From assembly GCA_014132595.1 (NCBI GenBank), contig BMAG01000052.1, positions 1-33,100 of the forward strand: a stretch of 33,100 nt of DNA, written 5' to 3'. Of this stretch, positions 18,717-26,165 are shown in pieces. The notes under the pieces were generated by a model that made no database searches, was not told the origin of the DNA, and saw nothing but the letters and a program-made list of their open reading frames with translations. How positions within the stretch are numbered: position 1 is the stretch's first letter; the number at the start of each line of letters is the position of its first letter. Position numbers and translations under genes: made by a program. The stretch comes from Gammaproteobacteria bacterium (GTDB lineage: Bacteria; Pseudomonadota; Gammaproteobacteria; DSM-16500).

Positions 18717-18745
18717 TTGACGCCAGTCTCCTCGTTTTGTATGAT
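18717..18745 (+). promoter_or_regulatory. Promoter of the tRNA cluster
   Basis: TTGACG (18717-18722), a 17-nt spacer and TATGAT (18740-18745), about 44 nt before tRNA-Pro. This is the best promoter in the 228-nt folD-tRNA gap and probably drives all four tRNAs. Confidence 0.65.
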
Positions 18746-18788
18746 GCCAAGCCGTTAGGTACTACAGTGTAAGACGGGATAAAAAAAT

Positions 18789-18865
18789 CGGGGTATAGCG
18801 CAGTCTGGTAGCGCGCCTGCTTTGGGAGCAGGATGTCGGGGGTTCGAATCCCTCTACCCCGACCA
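18789..18865 (+). tRNA. tRNA-Pro (anticodon UGG)
   Basis: Acceptor CGGGGTA pairs with TACCCCG, T-arm GGTTCGAATCC is intact, and the anticodon loop TTTGGGA gives TGG. The 3' CCA (18863-18865) is encoded, unlike in the next three tRNAs. Confidence 0.97.
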
Positions 18866-18892
18866 GTTCAAAGGTTTTTAAAATTTATGAAT

Positions 18893-18966
<74 letters not shown>

Positions 18967-18976
18967 CAGTTTGTAC

Positions 18977-18999
18977 CATCGTTTAAAACCTAAACGATG
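18977..18999. other. Hairpin between tRNA-Arg and tRNA-His
   Basis: CATCGTTTA (18977-18985) and TAAACGATG (18991-18999) form a 9-bp stem with a 5-nt loop in the 110-nt spacer between tRNAs. With no T tract it may be a processing site or spacer structure rather than a terminator. Confidence 0.45.
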
Positions 19000-19076
19000 A
19001 TGTGTTAAGTCGTTCACGTATGACTTGCGGAAAAATGAAGTTTGCCGCTTAGCAAGGTGAGCGATAACGTGTTAAT

Positions 19077-19150
19077 GGTGGATGTAGCTCAGCTGGTAGA
19101 GCCCCGGATTGTGATTCCGGTTGTCGCGGGTTCGATCCCCGTCATTCACC
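19077..19150 (+). tRNA. tRNA-His (anticodon GUG)
   Basis: Anticodon loop TTGTGAT gives GTG. GGTGGATG pairs with CATTCACC over 8 bp, including the extra G-1:C73 pair required by histidyl-tRNA synthetase. The following CCG shows CCA is not encoded. Confidence 0.96.
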
Positions 19151-19157
19151 CCGCTTA

Positions 19158-19230
19158 GGGCCGTTAGCTCAGTTGGTAGAGCAGTTGACTCTTAATCAAT
19201 AGGTCGAAGGTTCGATCCCTTCACGGCCCA
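19158..19230 (+). tRNA. tRNA-Lys (anticodon CUU)
   Basis: Acceptor GGGCCGT pairs with ACGGCCC; anticodon loop CTCTTAA gives CTT, reading AAG. E. coli uses only UUU for lysine. CCA is not encoded (TCT follows). It is 8 nt after tRNA-His and is the last tRNA before the accessory region. Confidence 0.95.
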
Positions 19231-19318
19231 TCTTATTGATAAACAAACAAAAATTCAGACGTAGTTAGCGACCCATATGTTTGAGTTAATTGATTGCAGC
19301 TATGGAGAATGCGATCAT

Positions 19319-19438
19319 CTACAATTTTATAGACATTTTTGATAGGTTATTAAAAATTAAATCTGACATATCTTTTGAGAGCGGTGCGCCAAAATTATGG
19401 GTAAAGCCTGCGCCTGTTAGCAAAATCCTATTTGCCAT
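19319..19438 (-). pseudogene. N-terminal remnant of a SIR2-like protein
   Basis: Thirty-nine codons from ATG 19438 read MANRILLTGAGFTHNFGAPL and continue to a stop at 19319. The Leu-Thr-Gly-Ala-Gly-Phe-Thr-x-Asn-Phe-Gly stretch is the NAD-binding start of SIR2-like domains of the type found in phage-defence proteins. A full domain needs more than 200 residues, and nothing recognisable continues before tRNA-Lys, so the gene was truncated, probably by deletion. It follows the antitoxin gene on the same strand. The fragment is short, so family assignment is moderate. Confidence 0.55.
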
Positions 19439-19455
19439 TACATGTTTTCTCCAGT

Positions 19456-19722
19456 TTATTTGTTAACTAATTCTCGTATCAATACAGGATCATTTTGAAT
19501 GCATTTTAAATATGCTCGACTAATAGTGTCTGGGTCGCGCTGGTGTTGTTCCCATTTGCGTAATGTCTCGATATTAATATGGTAAACAGTGGAAAATTCG
19601 CGTTGCGATAGCTTTAATTTTTTGCGCAGCTTGCCCACATCCGGTGATGTTTGCAGCGTTACTAAGCCTTTCTTTTTTGCTTCTTTTAGTCCGCTGATTA
19701 TGTTTTTACCTAATTTGCTCAT
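19456..19722 (-). CDS. HigA/XRE-type antitoxin
   Basis: From the ATG at 19722 (GGAAG 7 nt upstream, inside the toxin gene) the product is 88 residues; an ATG at 19746 would overlap the toxin and is less likely. The HTH reads KLRKKLKLSQREFSTVYHI followed by LRKWEQHQRDPD, typical of antitoxins with a C-terminal Xre-like domain. It should neutralise the upstream toxin and repress their promoter. The gap between toxin stop and antitoxin start is 1 nt. Confidence 0.85.
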   Translation of the reverse strand: MSKLGKNIISGLKEAKKKGLVTLQTSPDVGKLRKKLKLSQREFSTVYHINIETLRKWEQHQRDPDTISRAYLKCIQNDPVLIRELVNK

Positions 19723-19723
19723 A

Positions 19724-20047
19724 TTAGTCTTCCAATATTTCATCAATTAATTTACGCATTTCTGCTTTTTCACTGGCGTCGAAATTATCTTGCTCTGATT
19801 TTTTAAATAGTGTCACCAATAAAATAAGATATTCGTCATCAAAGTAGTAGAGTACCTTTAAGCCACCGCGTTTGCCGCCACCTTTGCCTGTTATCCAGCG
19901 AATTTTTCTAATGCCGCCGGTATCTCTAATAATCGCTCCTTGTTCGGGATGTAAAGCTAAGGTATCGATTAACTCTTGTAGTGCTTCTGGCGTCATAGCT
20001 TTTTTGGCTAGACGCATAAATTTAGGTGTTGCTTTGACCTCTACCAC
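19724..20047 (-). CDS. RelE/HigB-family toxin
   Basis: 107 residues from a GTG start at 20047 with AAGGA upstream. The core GGIRKIRW, GGLKVLYYF, LILLVTLFKKSEQDNF matches the RelE/ParE-superfamily toxins of HigB type (KIRW strand, then Y-F-D-x-x-x-I-x-L-L and F-x-K-S-E). These usually cleave mRNA on the ribosome. Toxin precedes antitoxin, the HigBA order. Chromosomal position next to a tRNA cluster suggests acquisition as mobile DNA. Confidence 0.87.
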   Translation of the reverse strand: MVEVKATPKFMRLAKKAMTPEALQELIDTLALHPEQGAIIRDTGGIRKIRWITGKGGGKRGGLKVLYYFDDEYLILLVTLFKKSEQDNFDASEKAEMRKLIDEILED

Positions 20048-20065
20048 GGTATGTTCCTTTTATTA

Positions 20066-20093
20066 ATTATAGCACATAGTACCAGTAGTGCAA
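20066..20093 (-). promoter_or_regulatory. Promoter/operator of the HigBA-like pair
   Basis: Minus strand: TTGCAC (20093-20088), 16 nt, then TGCTATAAT with TATAAT at 20071-20066. TGGTACTAT (20084-20076) lies in the spacer and recurs twice at the HicAB promoter, making it a candidate antitoxin operator. Confidence 0.6.
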
Positions 20094-20140
20094 TGTCCTA
20101 TAGGCGGGCTAATTTCGGCTTGATTCTTTGGTCAAGATTA

Positions 20141-20434
20141 ATGATATTATCGGTATGTTCTCGAAGCAAAACTCAGCAGGAGCTTCAAGAAAAATTCGAA
20201 CCTCTCCAACGGACGTGTCTAGATAATACAAATCAATTATTAAAAATGATGGGTAATAATCTTAAAAGAAAAAAGGCTATTTCATTCATAAAAAACCTGC
20301 TAGTCTGTATTGCAACAGCTCCTTTTTTAGTTGGATTTGTCTATGCCGGCGCCTGGGCCTGCCATCATAAAAAAACGCATAAACATTTACTTTTTATTGA
20401 TTCTGTAGAAAAATCAGATCGTTTCATTCGGTAA
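20141..20434 (+). CDS. Possible small membrane protein or gene remnant
   Basis: An open frame of 97 codons from ATG 20141 reads QQELQEKFEPLQRTCLDN, a lysine-rich segment, one hydrophobic helix (NLLVCIATAPFLVGFVYAGA) and a basic tail. No ribosome binding site precedes this ATG or the earlier in-frame ATGs at 20051 and 20093. It may be the 3' end of a decayed gene of the local effector-like type. No family recognised. Confidence 0.3.
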   Translation: MILSVCSRSKTQQELQEKFEPLQRTCLDNTNQLLKMMGNNLKRKKAISFIKNLLVCIATAPFLVGFVYAGAWACHHKKTHKHLLFIDSVEKSDRFIR

Positions 20435-20449
20435 TGCGGGCAAGATCAT

Positions 20450-20854
20450 CTATTTTCGGTACCACTTTAGTTTGGGCAGAGCCATTTTGCTATGGCTTTT
20501 CTGTGATTCTGGTATTTTTGCATATATTTGCTTCATGAGAACATCAATCTCAGCTTTACACTTCCCAATGCCACTTCTTTTGGTAGTAAAAGGCTGATGC
20601 CAGTTAATAGGTTTCATTAGCTTTGTTAAATTATCTAGCTCATCATATAAATTTTTCGCAGTTTTTATATTTTGCGTACGGGTAAGCATTTTATAACAGC
20701 TATATATTTTTTGTAATCGATTAGCGACTTCTTCTAACTCCTTTTTAGATAGCTTTGCATTATCACTTCCATTAATCAAGGTAGAATCATTAATCCACTG
20801 TACACCATAATGAGCTTGAAGATTATTGGCCGCATCAAGCAGTTTATTCCCCAT
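20450..20854 (-). CDS. Hypothetical helical protein (134 aa)
   Basis: The start MGNKLLDAANNLQAHYG at 20854 is preceded by a strong AAGGAAGGA; a further in-frame ATG at 20872 lacks one. The product is soluble, helical and lysine-rich (KLSKKELEEVANRLQKIYSC), ending PKLKWYRK. No domain recognised. It is isolated between the HigBA pair and the HicBA pair, and the RBS is the main argument that it is real. Confidence 0.5.
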   Translation of the reverse strand: MGNKLLDAANNLQAHYGVQWINDSTLINGSDNAKLSKKELEEVANRLQKIYSCYKMLTRTQNIKTAKNLYDELDNLTKLMKPINWHQPFTTKRSGIGKCKAEIDVLMKQIYAKIPESQKSHSKMALPKLKWYRK

Positions 20855-20877
20855 TTCCTTCCTTATTAACAAAAAGA

Positions 20878-20905
20878 ATCATTCAAATTTATTGTTGATA
20901 CGCAA
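20878..20905. repeat. Degenerate end of the palindromic element family
   Basis: ATCATTC (20878-20884) and GTTGATACGCAA (20894-20905) match the consecutive halves of the outer arm of the elements at 17212 and 26725, split here by 9 unrelated bases. Probably a decayed copy end. Confidence 0.4.
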
Positions 20906-20915
20906 CCCAGAAATA

Positions 20916-20976
20916 GGGTCAGGCTTGCGTTATTGCCTAATTTTAAAAAAGTAATGCAACAACGCAAGTCTGACCC
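20916..20976. repeat. Inverted repeat with GGGTCAG ends
   Basis: GGGTCAGGCTTGCGTTATTG (20916-20935) pairs with CAACAACGCAAGTCTGACCC (20957-20976), with two mismatches, around a 20-nt AT-rich centre. Ends of the GGGTCAGACTTGCGTT type recur as dispersed repeats beside transposases in proteobacteria, so this is a likely MITE/REP-like relic. The stretch 20873-21067 holds no gene. Confidence 0.6.
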
Positions 20977-21067
20977 CGTTTTAATTTGATTCCAGATTAT
21001 TTAATTAAAGGAGCTTGCAGTCCAATAAAAAGAAAATTTTAATCTCTCGAAAAATAATACGCTTTTA

Positions 21068-21394
21068 CTACTTCTGAATATGATGCCTAATCGCTTCCGC
21101 TATCCACTGATTTAGACTCACTTTATTTTGCCTAGCTGTAATATAAACCTGTCTATGTAATTCAGGATCGATACGAAGATTGAATTTGCCGGAGAAAGGT
21201 TTTTCCGGTTCTTCGTTCCGCTCTTTGCAAAAGTCGAGATAATCATTGATCGAATCATGAAAAGCCTTTTTAAGCTCTTTAACCGTCCCTCCCTGAAACG
21301 TAATCACATCACGGGTATTAATTACCTCACCGTGAAAAATGTCCGCCTCATCATCAAACTCAACATGCCCGATATAGCCTTTATACATTAACAT
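21068..21394 (-). CDS. hicB: HicB-family antitoxin
   Basis: 108 residues. The N-terminal half (YKGYIGHVEFDDEADIFHGE, then VKELKKAFHDSINDYLDFC) is the partial RNase-H-like HicB fold. The C-terminal half (GKFNLRIDPELHRQVYITA, SLNQWIAEAIRHHI) is a ribbon-helix-helix DNA-binding domain. HicB binds HicA and represses the operon. Two in-frame ATGs exist: 21394 (7-nt overlap with hicA) and 21388 (TAATG coupling). Confidence 0.93.
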   Translation of the reverse strand: MLMYKGYIGHVEFDDEADIFHGEVINTRDVITFQGGTVKELKKAFHDSINDYLDFCKERNEEPEKPFSGKFNLRIDPELHRQVYITARQNKVSLNQWIAEAIRHHIQK

Positions 21395-21642
21395 TTGACA
21401 CCTGCCTCTTTTAAAAATCGTCTCATTGATACAACCGCACCCTTATCTGTTTCTTTTTGTGGGTGAGGACGATGAAAAACAGCACGCACATCGTTTAATG
21501 CAATCCTAACTCGTGAACCACTCCCTTCAGATATCTCAGCACCTAGCGCAACGAGCATTGCCTCAATATGCTTCCAAACAATCCCTGCCTGCACAGGGTT
21601 CTGGAGTATATGTTGTAATGTTTTTTTGTGCTTTTTATTCAT
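21388..21642 (-). CDS. hicA: HicA-family mRNA interferase toxin
   Basis: 84 residues with the dsRBD-like HicA fold. EGSGSRVRIAL and VFHRPHPQKETDKGAVVSMR match the larger HicA subgroup, and the tail RFLKEAGV closes the domain. HicA cleaves mRNA and tmRNA; HicB blocks it. Toxin comes first in the operon, as is usual. The G-S-G-S-R stretch has no His at the usual GSH catalytic place, but this subgroup's His-rich FHRPHP loop is intact, so activity is undecided from sequence. Confidence 0.9.
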   Translation of the reverse strand: MNKKHKKTLQHILQNPVQAGIVWKHIEAMLVALGAEISEGSGSRVRIALNDVRAVFHRPHPQKETDKGAVVSMRRFLKEAGVKC

Positions 21643-21670
21643 TATAGCATAGTACCATAAAATAGTACCA
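21641..21670 (-). promoter_or_regulatory. Promoter/operator of hicAB
   Basis: Minus strand: extended -10 TGCTATAAT (21649-21641). Two direct copies of TGGTACTAT (21670-21662 and 21657-21649) start 13 nt apart, covering the -35 region and abutting the -10. They are good candidates for HicB operator sites. hicA starts at 21642, so the transcript would be leaderless or nearly so. Confidence 0.55.
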
Positions 21671-21776
21671 TTTCAAGACTTCACGCCACTTTCTATGAGG
21701 CAACGATAAAAAAACTCGCCCATATTCCAATCGGTACTTGGGTTTGTGCCATTTTTATGGATTAGAACGAATCCCG

Positions 21777-21802
21777 CTAAATTCACTTACTAAATTCACT
21801 TA
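21777..21802. repeat. 13-bp tandem duplication in a gene-free stretch
   Basis: CTAAATTCACTTA occurs twice head to tail (21777-21789 and 21790-21802). The surrounding 337-nt stretch (21643-21979) holds the hicAB promoter, this duplication, and a 37-codon minus-strand frame (21786-21673, KNGTNPSTDWNMGEFFYRCL) that looks protein-like but lacks an RBS and may be a gene relic. Confidence 0.5.
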
Positions 21803-21886
21803 TAAGAAAATTTACCTGCTAAGCGACGTTTAGGCGCTGAGCAGTTATGCTCTTGCAACCGCATGAATATACAGCATTTCTAAAAA

Positions 21887-21936
21887 TTGCCGCACTTTAA
21901 AAATTGGAATTCGCCAGTTTTTATTTGTACTATACT
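21887..21936 (+). promoter_or_regulatory. Upstream region of the 647-aa gene, shared with other effector-like genes
   Basis: TTGCCGCACTTT (from 21887), GGAATTCGCCA (21906-21916) and -10-like TATACT (21931-21936) lie 44 nt before the ATG. The first two words recur before the 1111-aa gene (9710-9680, minus). TTGCCG, AAAAATnGGA and TATACT also recur before the 183-aa gene. Confidence 0.4.
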
Positions 21937-21979
21937 TAAAATAATCATAATTTTCTTGAATAAAGTGAGGAGAAAAATC

Positions 21980-23923
21980 ATGAGCGCTAGTAGTAGAAGT
22001 GGAGCAGGGAAAGCGCAATCGGATAGGGCGTATAGTGATATATTATTTAGTCTGGCTAGTTTTAGCGATGAGACTGTTTCTTATGGGAAGGTAGAACTCA
22101 ATTTTGCACTCGCAGTAAAGGAATTAGAGAAAGAGATTGCATTTTCAAAAGAGACTAAACAAACAATATCGATACATCCGTATGCTTTTGAAGTTCGCCA
22201 AAACGGTATTTTCAATTTGTTACGCCTGAGTATGAATGAAATCATAGGTCCTGTTATTGCAATGGATCCGAGACTCGATCTTGCTCTTGATGACTGGTCA
22301 GCTTTAGGAGGATACTTACAGGATTCAGAGCGTGACAGCTTTTTGAGAGACTTGTTGTCAGAAAAATATAAAACTCCCCCTAATCCCGTGGCGGTAAAAA
22401 TAAGTAATAAACTTTTTCAGGCTCTTTCTAAGTCAGCCCCTGGAGCTCCTTTTCGCTTTATAGGAGAAAGTCTTGCTGCATTTAAAAGAATTGATAAAGA
22501 ATGTAAAAAATTGGCGTTAGAACAAAAATCTGTTCTCACCAAGGAACAACAAGAATTTAAAGCTGTTTTAGAGAATATTCCATTAAAAAAACGAGAACAA
22601 AAACATCTGATGAACTTATCCGTCCAAGGGATATTGAGCAAAGAAGAAATAAAATCTATTACGGAATTTTCAAGAGCCTTGAAGGAGCTTAAAGAAGCCA
22701 TCGAAAACCCAGAGAATAATCCTGAAAAAAATAAGAGCTTGATCGCTGGTATGACATATCTTGATCAAGAAAAAAAGAGAGAACTACAAAAAGCAATGAA
22801 ACAATTTATACCTACTGCAAAAAAATCTCATGAACAAATCGAAAAATTTTTCTGCTCTCGATTGAATTCAAAGGAAGATAGAACGGAAGATTTTAATATT
22901 TGCCGCAGTATGGTCGATGCGATGCAAAAATTCATTAAAGATCCTTCGGATCATGAGAATTTATCAACGCTTTTAATTAATGCAGAAGAGCTAGAAAAAA
23001 TATTTAAGAAGCTGCCTCAAAAAAAGATAGATGAACATAATTATATGCGGACTTATGTAGGTATGTTTATTGGTATGGGGCTCGCGTTTTTAGGTGCGCT
23101 TTTAGCGGGGCCTAGCATGGGTGGTTCTATTGCATTGATGGCGATCGGCATTGCAATTTTTACAGCATCTGCGGGTGAGCCCATTGGTTTATTTGCCTAT
23201 CATAGCCATAAAATGAATAATCGGATTACTCAATTAGACACACTTCGGAGTCAGGCTAGTACATTGTTAAATAATTTAGTGCAAAATAAAAATTTAAAAG
23301 CAGCAACGCCACAAAGTAATAAACCGCAAGTATCTCTTTATCCAATCTTGGAAATAGAAGAGCAAGATATTGTGGGTATGGCAAAAAGTAGATTGACACG
23401 TAATGACTATGATGAGCAATTATTAGAAACTTATGATAAAATAAGTCATCTTATTGCTCGAATTAAAAATAGTACATTTAACATGACGCCTGATCCCGCA
23501 TTTTCATTTGCAACAACTCATGCGGCTTATTTAGTTGCAAAAAATGAAATTGTAAAGAAAATACATGATTTAAATGATACCGATAAAATAAATGAATTTT
23601 TAGATAAGCTTCAGGAAGCTTTTTTAAATGATGTGGCTCTTGTTTGTAAGCCAAAATTAATCAAGGCTCTCAAAGAGGAACATTTAAACATTAACGAAAA
23701 TAATGCATTTTTAAAAGTTGCAAAAGAAATTCTAAAAAACAAAAAGCTAGCGCCGCATATCTCAGACTCTATCCCTGTTGCCTTCCCTGTTGCCTTCCCT
23801 GTTGAAGGAACCAAAAAAGATAAAAAGAAAAGTACACAATCATTGTTTTCTCTAAAGGCTATTAAGCAAAAAAAACAAGCTCTTCAGAGTTATTTTGGTA
23901 AATTAGGCCGAAAAAAAGCTTGA
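21980..23923 (+). CDS. Candidate effector with coiled coils and a membrane hairpin (647 aa)
   Basis: The start MSASSRSGAGKAQSDRAYSD at 21980 is preceded by GAGGAG at 8 nt; an in-frame extension to 21887 is not supported. No family recognised. The first 350 residues are charged and helical with coiled-coil character (EKEIAFSKETKQT, LKELKEAIENPENNPEKNK). Residues about 355-410 begin Asn-Tyr-Met-Arg and hold two hydrophobic helices (GMFIGMGLAFLGALLAG and ALMAIGIAIFTASAG). A second helical part ends in a very basic tail (QKKQALQSYFGKLGRKKA). There is no signal peptide. The architecture (large, charged, hairpin anchor, no signal) resembles Dot/Icm effectors that insert in host membranes; this is inferred. 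Leader and N-terminus match the gene at 26166. Confidence 0.7.
   Translation: MSASSRSGAGKAQSDRAYSDILFSLASFSDETVSYGKVELNFALAVKELEKEIAFSKETKQTISIHPYAFEVRQNGIFNLLRLSMNEIIGPVIAMDPRLDLALDDWSALGGYLQDSERDSFLRDLLSEKYKTPPNPVAVKISNKLFQALSKSAPGAPFRFIGESLAAFKRIDKECKKLALEQKSVLTKEQQEFKAVLENIPLKKREQKHLMNLSVQGILSKEEIKSITEFSRALKELKEAIENPENNPEKNKSLIAGMTYLDQEKKRELQKAMKQFIPTAKKSHEQIEKFFCSRLNSKEDRTEDFNICRSMVDAMQKFIKDPSDHENLSTLLINAEELEKIFKKLPQKKIDEHNYMRTYVGMFIGMGLAFLGALLAGPSMGGSIALMAIGIAIFTASAGEPIGLFAYHSHKMNNRITQLDTLRSQASTLLNNLVQNKNLKAATPQSNKPQVSLYPILEIEEQDIVGMAKSRLTRNDYDEQLLETYDKISHLIARIKNSTFNMTPDPAFSFATTHAAYLVAKNEIVKKIHDLNDTDKINEFLDKLQEAFLNDVALVCKPKLIKALKEEHLNINENNAFLKVAKEILKNKKLAPHISDSIPVAFPVAFPVEGTKKDKKKSTQSLFSLKAIKQKKQALQSYFGKLGRKKA
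23773..23804 (+). repeat. 12-bp in-frame tandem repeat
   Basis: CCCTGTTGCCTT is repeated 2.7 times inside the 647-aa gene and encodes Pro-Val-Ala-Phe repeats (FPVAFPVEG) in the linker before the basic C-terminal tail. A replication-slippage site that can change length without frameshift. Confidence 0.8.
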
Positions 23924-23987
23924 AAATAAAATTTCACAGCCCTTAGTTTTATTTATGAAAACCAAAATTTGATCTTAAAAGTGCAAT

Positions 23988-26060
23988 TTAGGGACAATTG
24001 CTAGCAAATTTTTGTTCTGAAGCATCGCAATTCACTACTTTATTCTCAAGCTCTTCTATTCTAATGTGTTTTCTAATTGTAGGCGGTGTGTAAAAGTAGG
24101 ATAAAACGCATTGCGAAAGAACTTTAGGTAAAGGTAATATTTCTTTATTGCCGAGCAGTTCACAAGCCGCTTTTTGTGTCAGTAATTCTTGAATACGTTC
24201 AGGGCCATCACCGCAGAGTATAGCAATCGCGATATTATCAAGGGTGTCTTTATCAAGTGATAATGGAAACTTTGAAGATAAGAACAATTCAAGCAAGGCC
24301 GGAATTTCCTTGATGCTTCTGGTCAGCGTGCAAACAAATAGGGATTCATTTAATAGCAGCACTTTATTTGGGTATTGCGAAAGTAACTTACAAATATCGG
24401 GAGCGTTTCGATATTTTAAAATGTTTTTAATAATTGTTACGGGAAGAGTATGGCCATTCATTTCAGATTCATTGAAAGAGGCTGTGGTTGATAAAAAAGG
24501 ATATTGTGAATAAGTTTCTATGACATGATCTGTTAGTTTATATTCACACTGAAAAAGTATCATGAGATCATGAATACTTATCCGTATATTTTTAACAATT
24601 AAATGTTCTGTGGTTTCTGTGAGCGTTCGAAGTTTATTATTTTCTTCAAATATCAGGTTGATTAATGTATCGGGGATGGGAAGATTAAGGTCTTTTTTAA
24701 GCATGATTAAAAGGGTGATGACGAACTCAATTTTTTCTTGATCGAAATAACCATCATACAATACAAACATTGATAAAAGATAATCAGTCAATAACTCATT
24801 GTTTTTCAAATCGATAATGTGATCTACAATGATTTCCACATCTTCCTGTGATTCTGCTGTGGAAATGAGCATCGCAAGCGGGCGGGTTAATAAGATGTTA
24901 TTTTTATTCAATCGCGGAGAGTGAATGTTATTAAATGTTTCTTCATGAGAAGAATCATTTTTAGATTCATGTTCTTGTTCCAGAATCGCATTAATATCTG
25001 TCAAGGAAGGTTGCTTTATTTTTTTAATTTTATCAAAGAACTCTTTAGCAAACGCTCCTTGCCTTATTATATTCTCGATCATTTCTTCAGAGAGAGAAAT
25101 TGTTGAATTCAAGTGTATTAATAAAACGGATATATCTTTCAAATATTGAAAATTATCATAAAAAGCAAGATACGTATAAAAATGATCTGTCAGCAGATCT
25201 TTGATATGTAAATTCAGTAAGGCTTGTATACCGGGGAGATCACTTATTTTAAAAGCCATGATAATTGCCAAGCAAGCTCTGCTAGTGAGCTGAACCCCTT
25301 CTTGTTTTAATTTCAATAGAACTTGAAGATATCCATAAGCATATTCCTGAATATTTCCGTCTAATCGATTTAAGTTTTGTAGGATAGATTTTGCGGCTAT
25401 TTCAGCGTCTTGTCCGAGAGCAATCATATCTAAATAGATTTTCTGCATCGTGTTTGATGCAAAAGAAAAATCAAGAGGAAAGTTAGGGTTTTTATATCTA
25501 AAAACTTGCATGGCATTCGCGATATGCAGCGCATTTTCGCGGGCAAAAAAGATCGCGGCAATTTTAACGGGGTGTTCTTCTGATTCAAAATGTATTTTTT
25601 GTAATCCTTGATAAATTACAAGCTTGTGTGGCTTATAGAGCGGATCTTCTAAAAGATCCAGATAATTTGGACAATCGAGGTTGAAGATAGTCTTGACAAG
25701 GCAGGCAAATGAATCGCGAGTTGCTTGCTCTTCAGTTGTTAATTTTTCTTCTGCGGGTTCGTCTTCCTGGTAGTATCTGACGACGACGTTGTGTTTTTTT
25801 TCATGAGGAATAGGAGCGGCCTGTCTTGTGGAAGGTCTATCGAATTGAAATGCATATCCGTTCTCTGAGGGTGAGTCGCTGGATATTTCTTTATCCCAGG
25901 CATCTTGAAATTTTTCAGGATTTTCTTCTTGGTCTGAATCGTCCCATATCGTTTGTAATAAAGAAGGTATGGGCCGATCGTTTTTTGTTTCAGCTACAGC
26001 GGTATTATTAGGTATAGGGCTGTTATTCGCATCGTCTAAACTCAGTTTTCTTTCCAACAT
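23988..26060 (-). CDS. Large helical protein with disordered acidic N-terminus, candidate effector (690 aa)
   Basis: ATG at 26060 follows AGGAGA. Residues 1-115 are polar and low in hydrophobics (DDSDQEENPEKFQDAWDKE, EDEPAEEKLTTEEQ), likely unstructured. Residues about 116-680 are a run of amphipathic helices (LLEDPLYKPHKLVIYQGLQK, KSILQNLNRLDGNIQEYAYG, LLTDYLLSMFVLYDG) spaced like an alpha-solenoid. No catalytic motif, signal peptide or membrane segment is seen. No family recognised. It converges with the 647-aa gene (64-nt gap) and diverges from the 183-aa gene, so the three form a compact cluster. Effector status is inferred. Confidence 0.7.
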   Translation of the reverse strand: MLERKLSLDDANNSPIPNNTAVAETKNDRPIPSLLQTIWDDSDQEENPEKFQDAWDKEISSDSPSENGYAFQFDRPSTRQAAPIPHEKKHNVVVRYYQEDEPAEEKLTTEEQATRDSFACLVKTIFNLDCPNYLDLLEDPLYKPHKLVIYQGLQKIHFESEEHPVKIAAIFFARENALHIANAMQVFRYKNPNFPLDFSFASNTMQKIYLDMIALGQDAEIAAKSILQNLNRLDGNIQEYAYGYLQVLLKLKQEGVQLTSRACLAIIMAFKISDLPGIQALLNLHIKDLLTDHFYTYLAFYDNFQYLKDISVLLIHLNSTISLSEEMIENIIRQGAFAKEFFDKIKKIKQPSLTDINAILEQEHESKNDSSHEETFNNIHSPRLNKNNILLTRPLAMLISTAESQEDVEIIVDHIIDLKNNELLTDYLLSMFVLYDGYFDQEKIEFVITLLIMLKKDLNLPIPDTLINLIFEENNKLRTLTETTEHLIVKNIRISIHDLMILFQCEYKLTDHVIETYSQYPFLSTTASFNESEMNGHTLPVTIIKNILKYRNAPDICKLLSQYPNKVLLLNESLFVCTLTRSIKEIPALLELFLSSKFPLSLDKDTLDNIAIAILCGDGPERIQELLTQKAACELLGNKEILPLPKVLSQCVLSYFYTPPTIRKHIRIEELENKVVNCDASEQKFASNCP

Positions 26061-26099
26061 GTCTGTTCTCCTTTTTAATAGATGCCATTAAAATATCGC

Positions 26100-26127
26100 T
26101 TGCCGAATAAAAATGGATCGCTAATAT
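26100..26127 (+). promoter_or_regulatory. Candidate promoter of the 183-aa gene
   Basis: TTGCCG (26100-26105), a 16-nt spacer and TAATAT (26122-26127), about 38 nt before the ATG, in the 105-nt divergent gap with the 690-aa gene. Confidence 0.5.
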
Positions 26128-26165
26128 ACTCCCTTTTTAAGCGTGTATAAAGTGAGGGGCGAAAA

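Noticed and set aside
19210-19230. tRNA-Lys 3' end as att site
   Set aside because: No second copy of the 3' end was found downstream in the window and no integrase is present.
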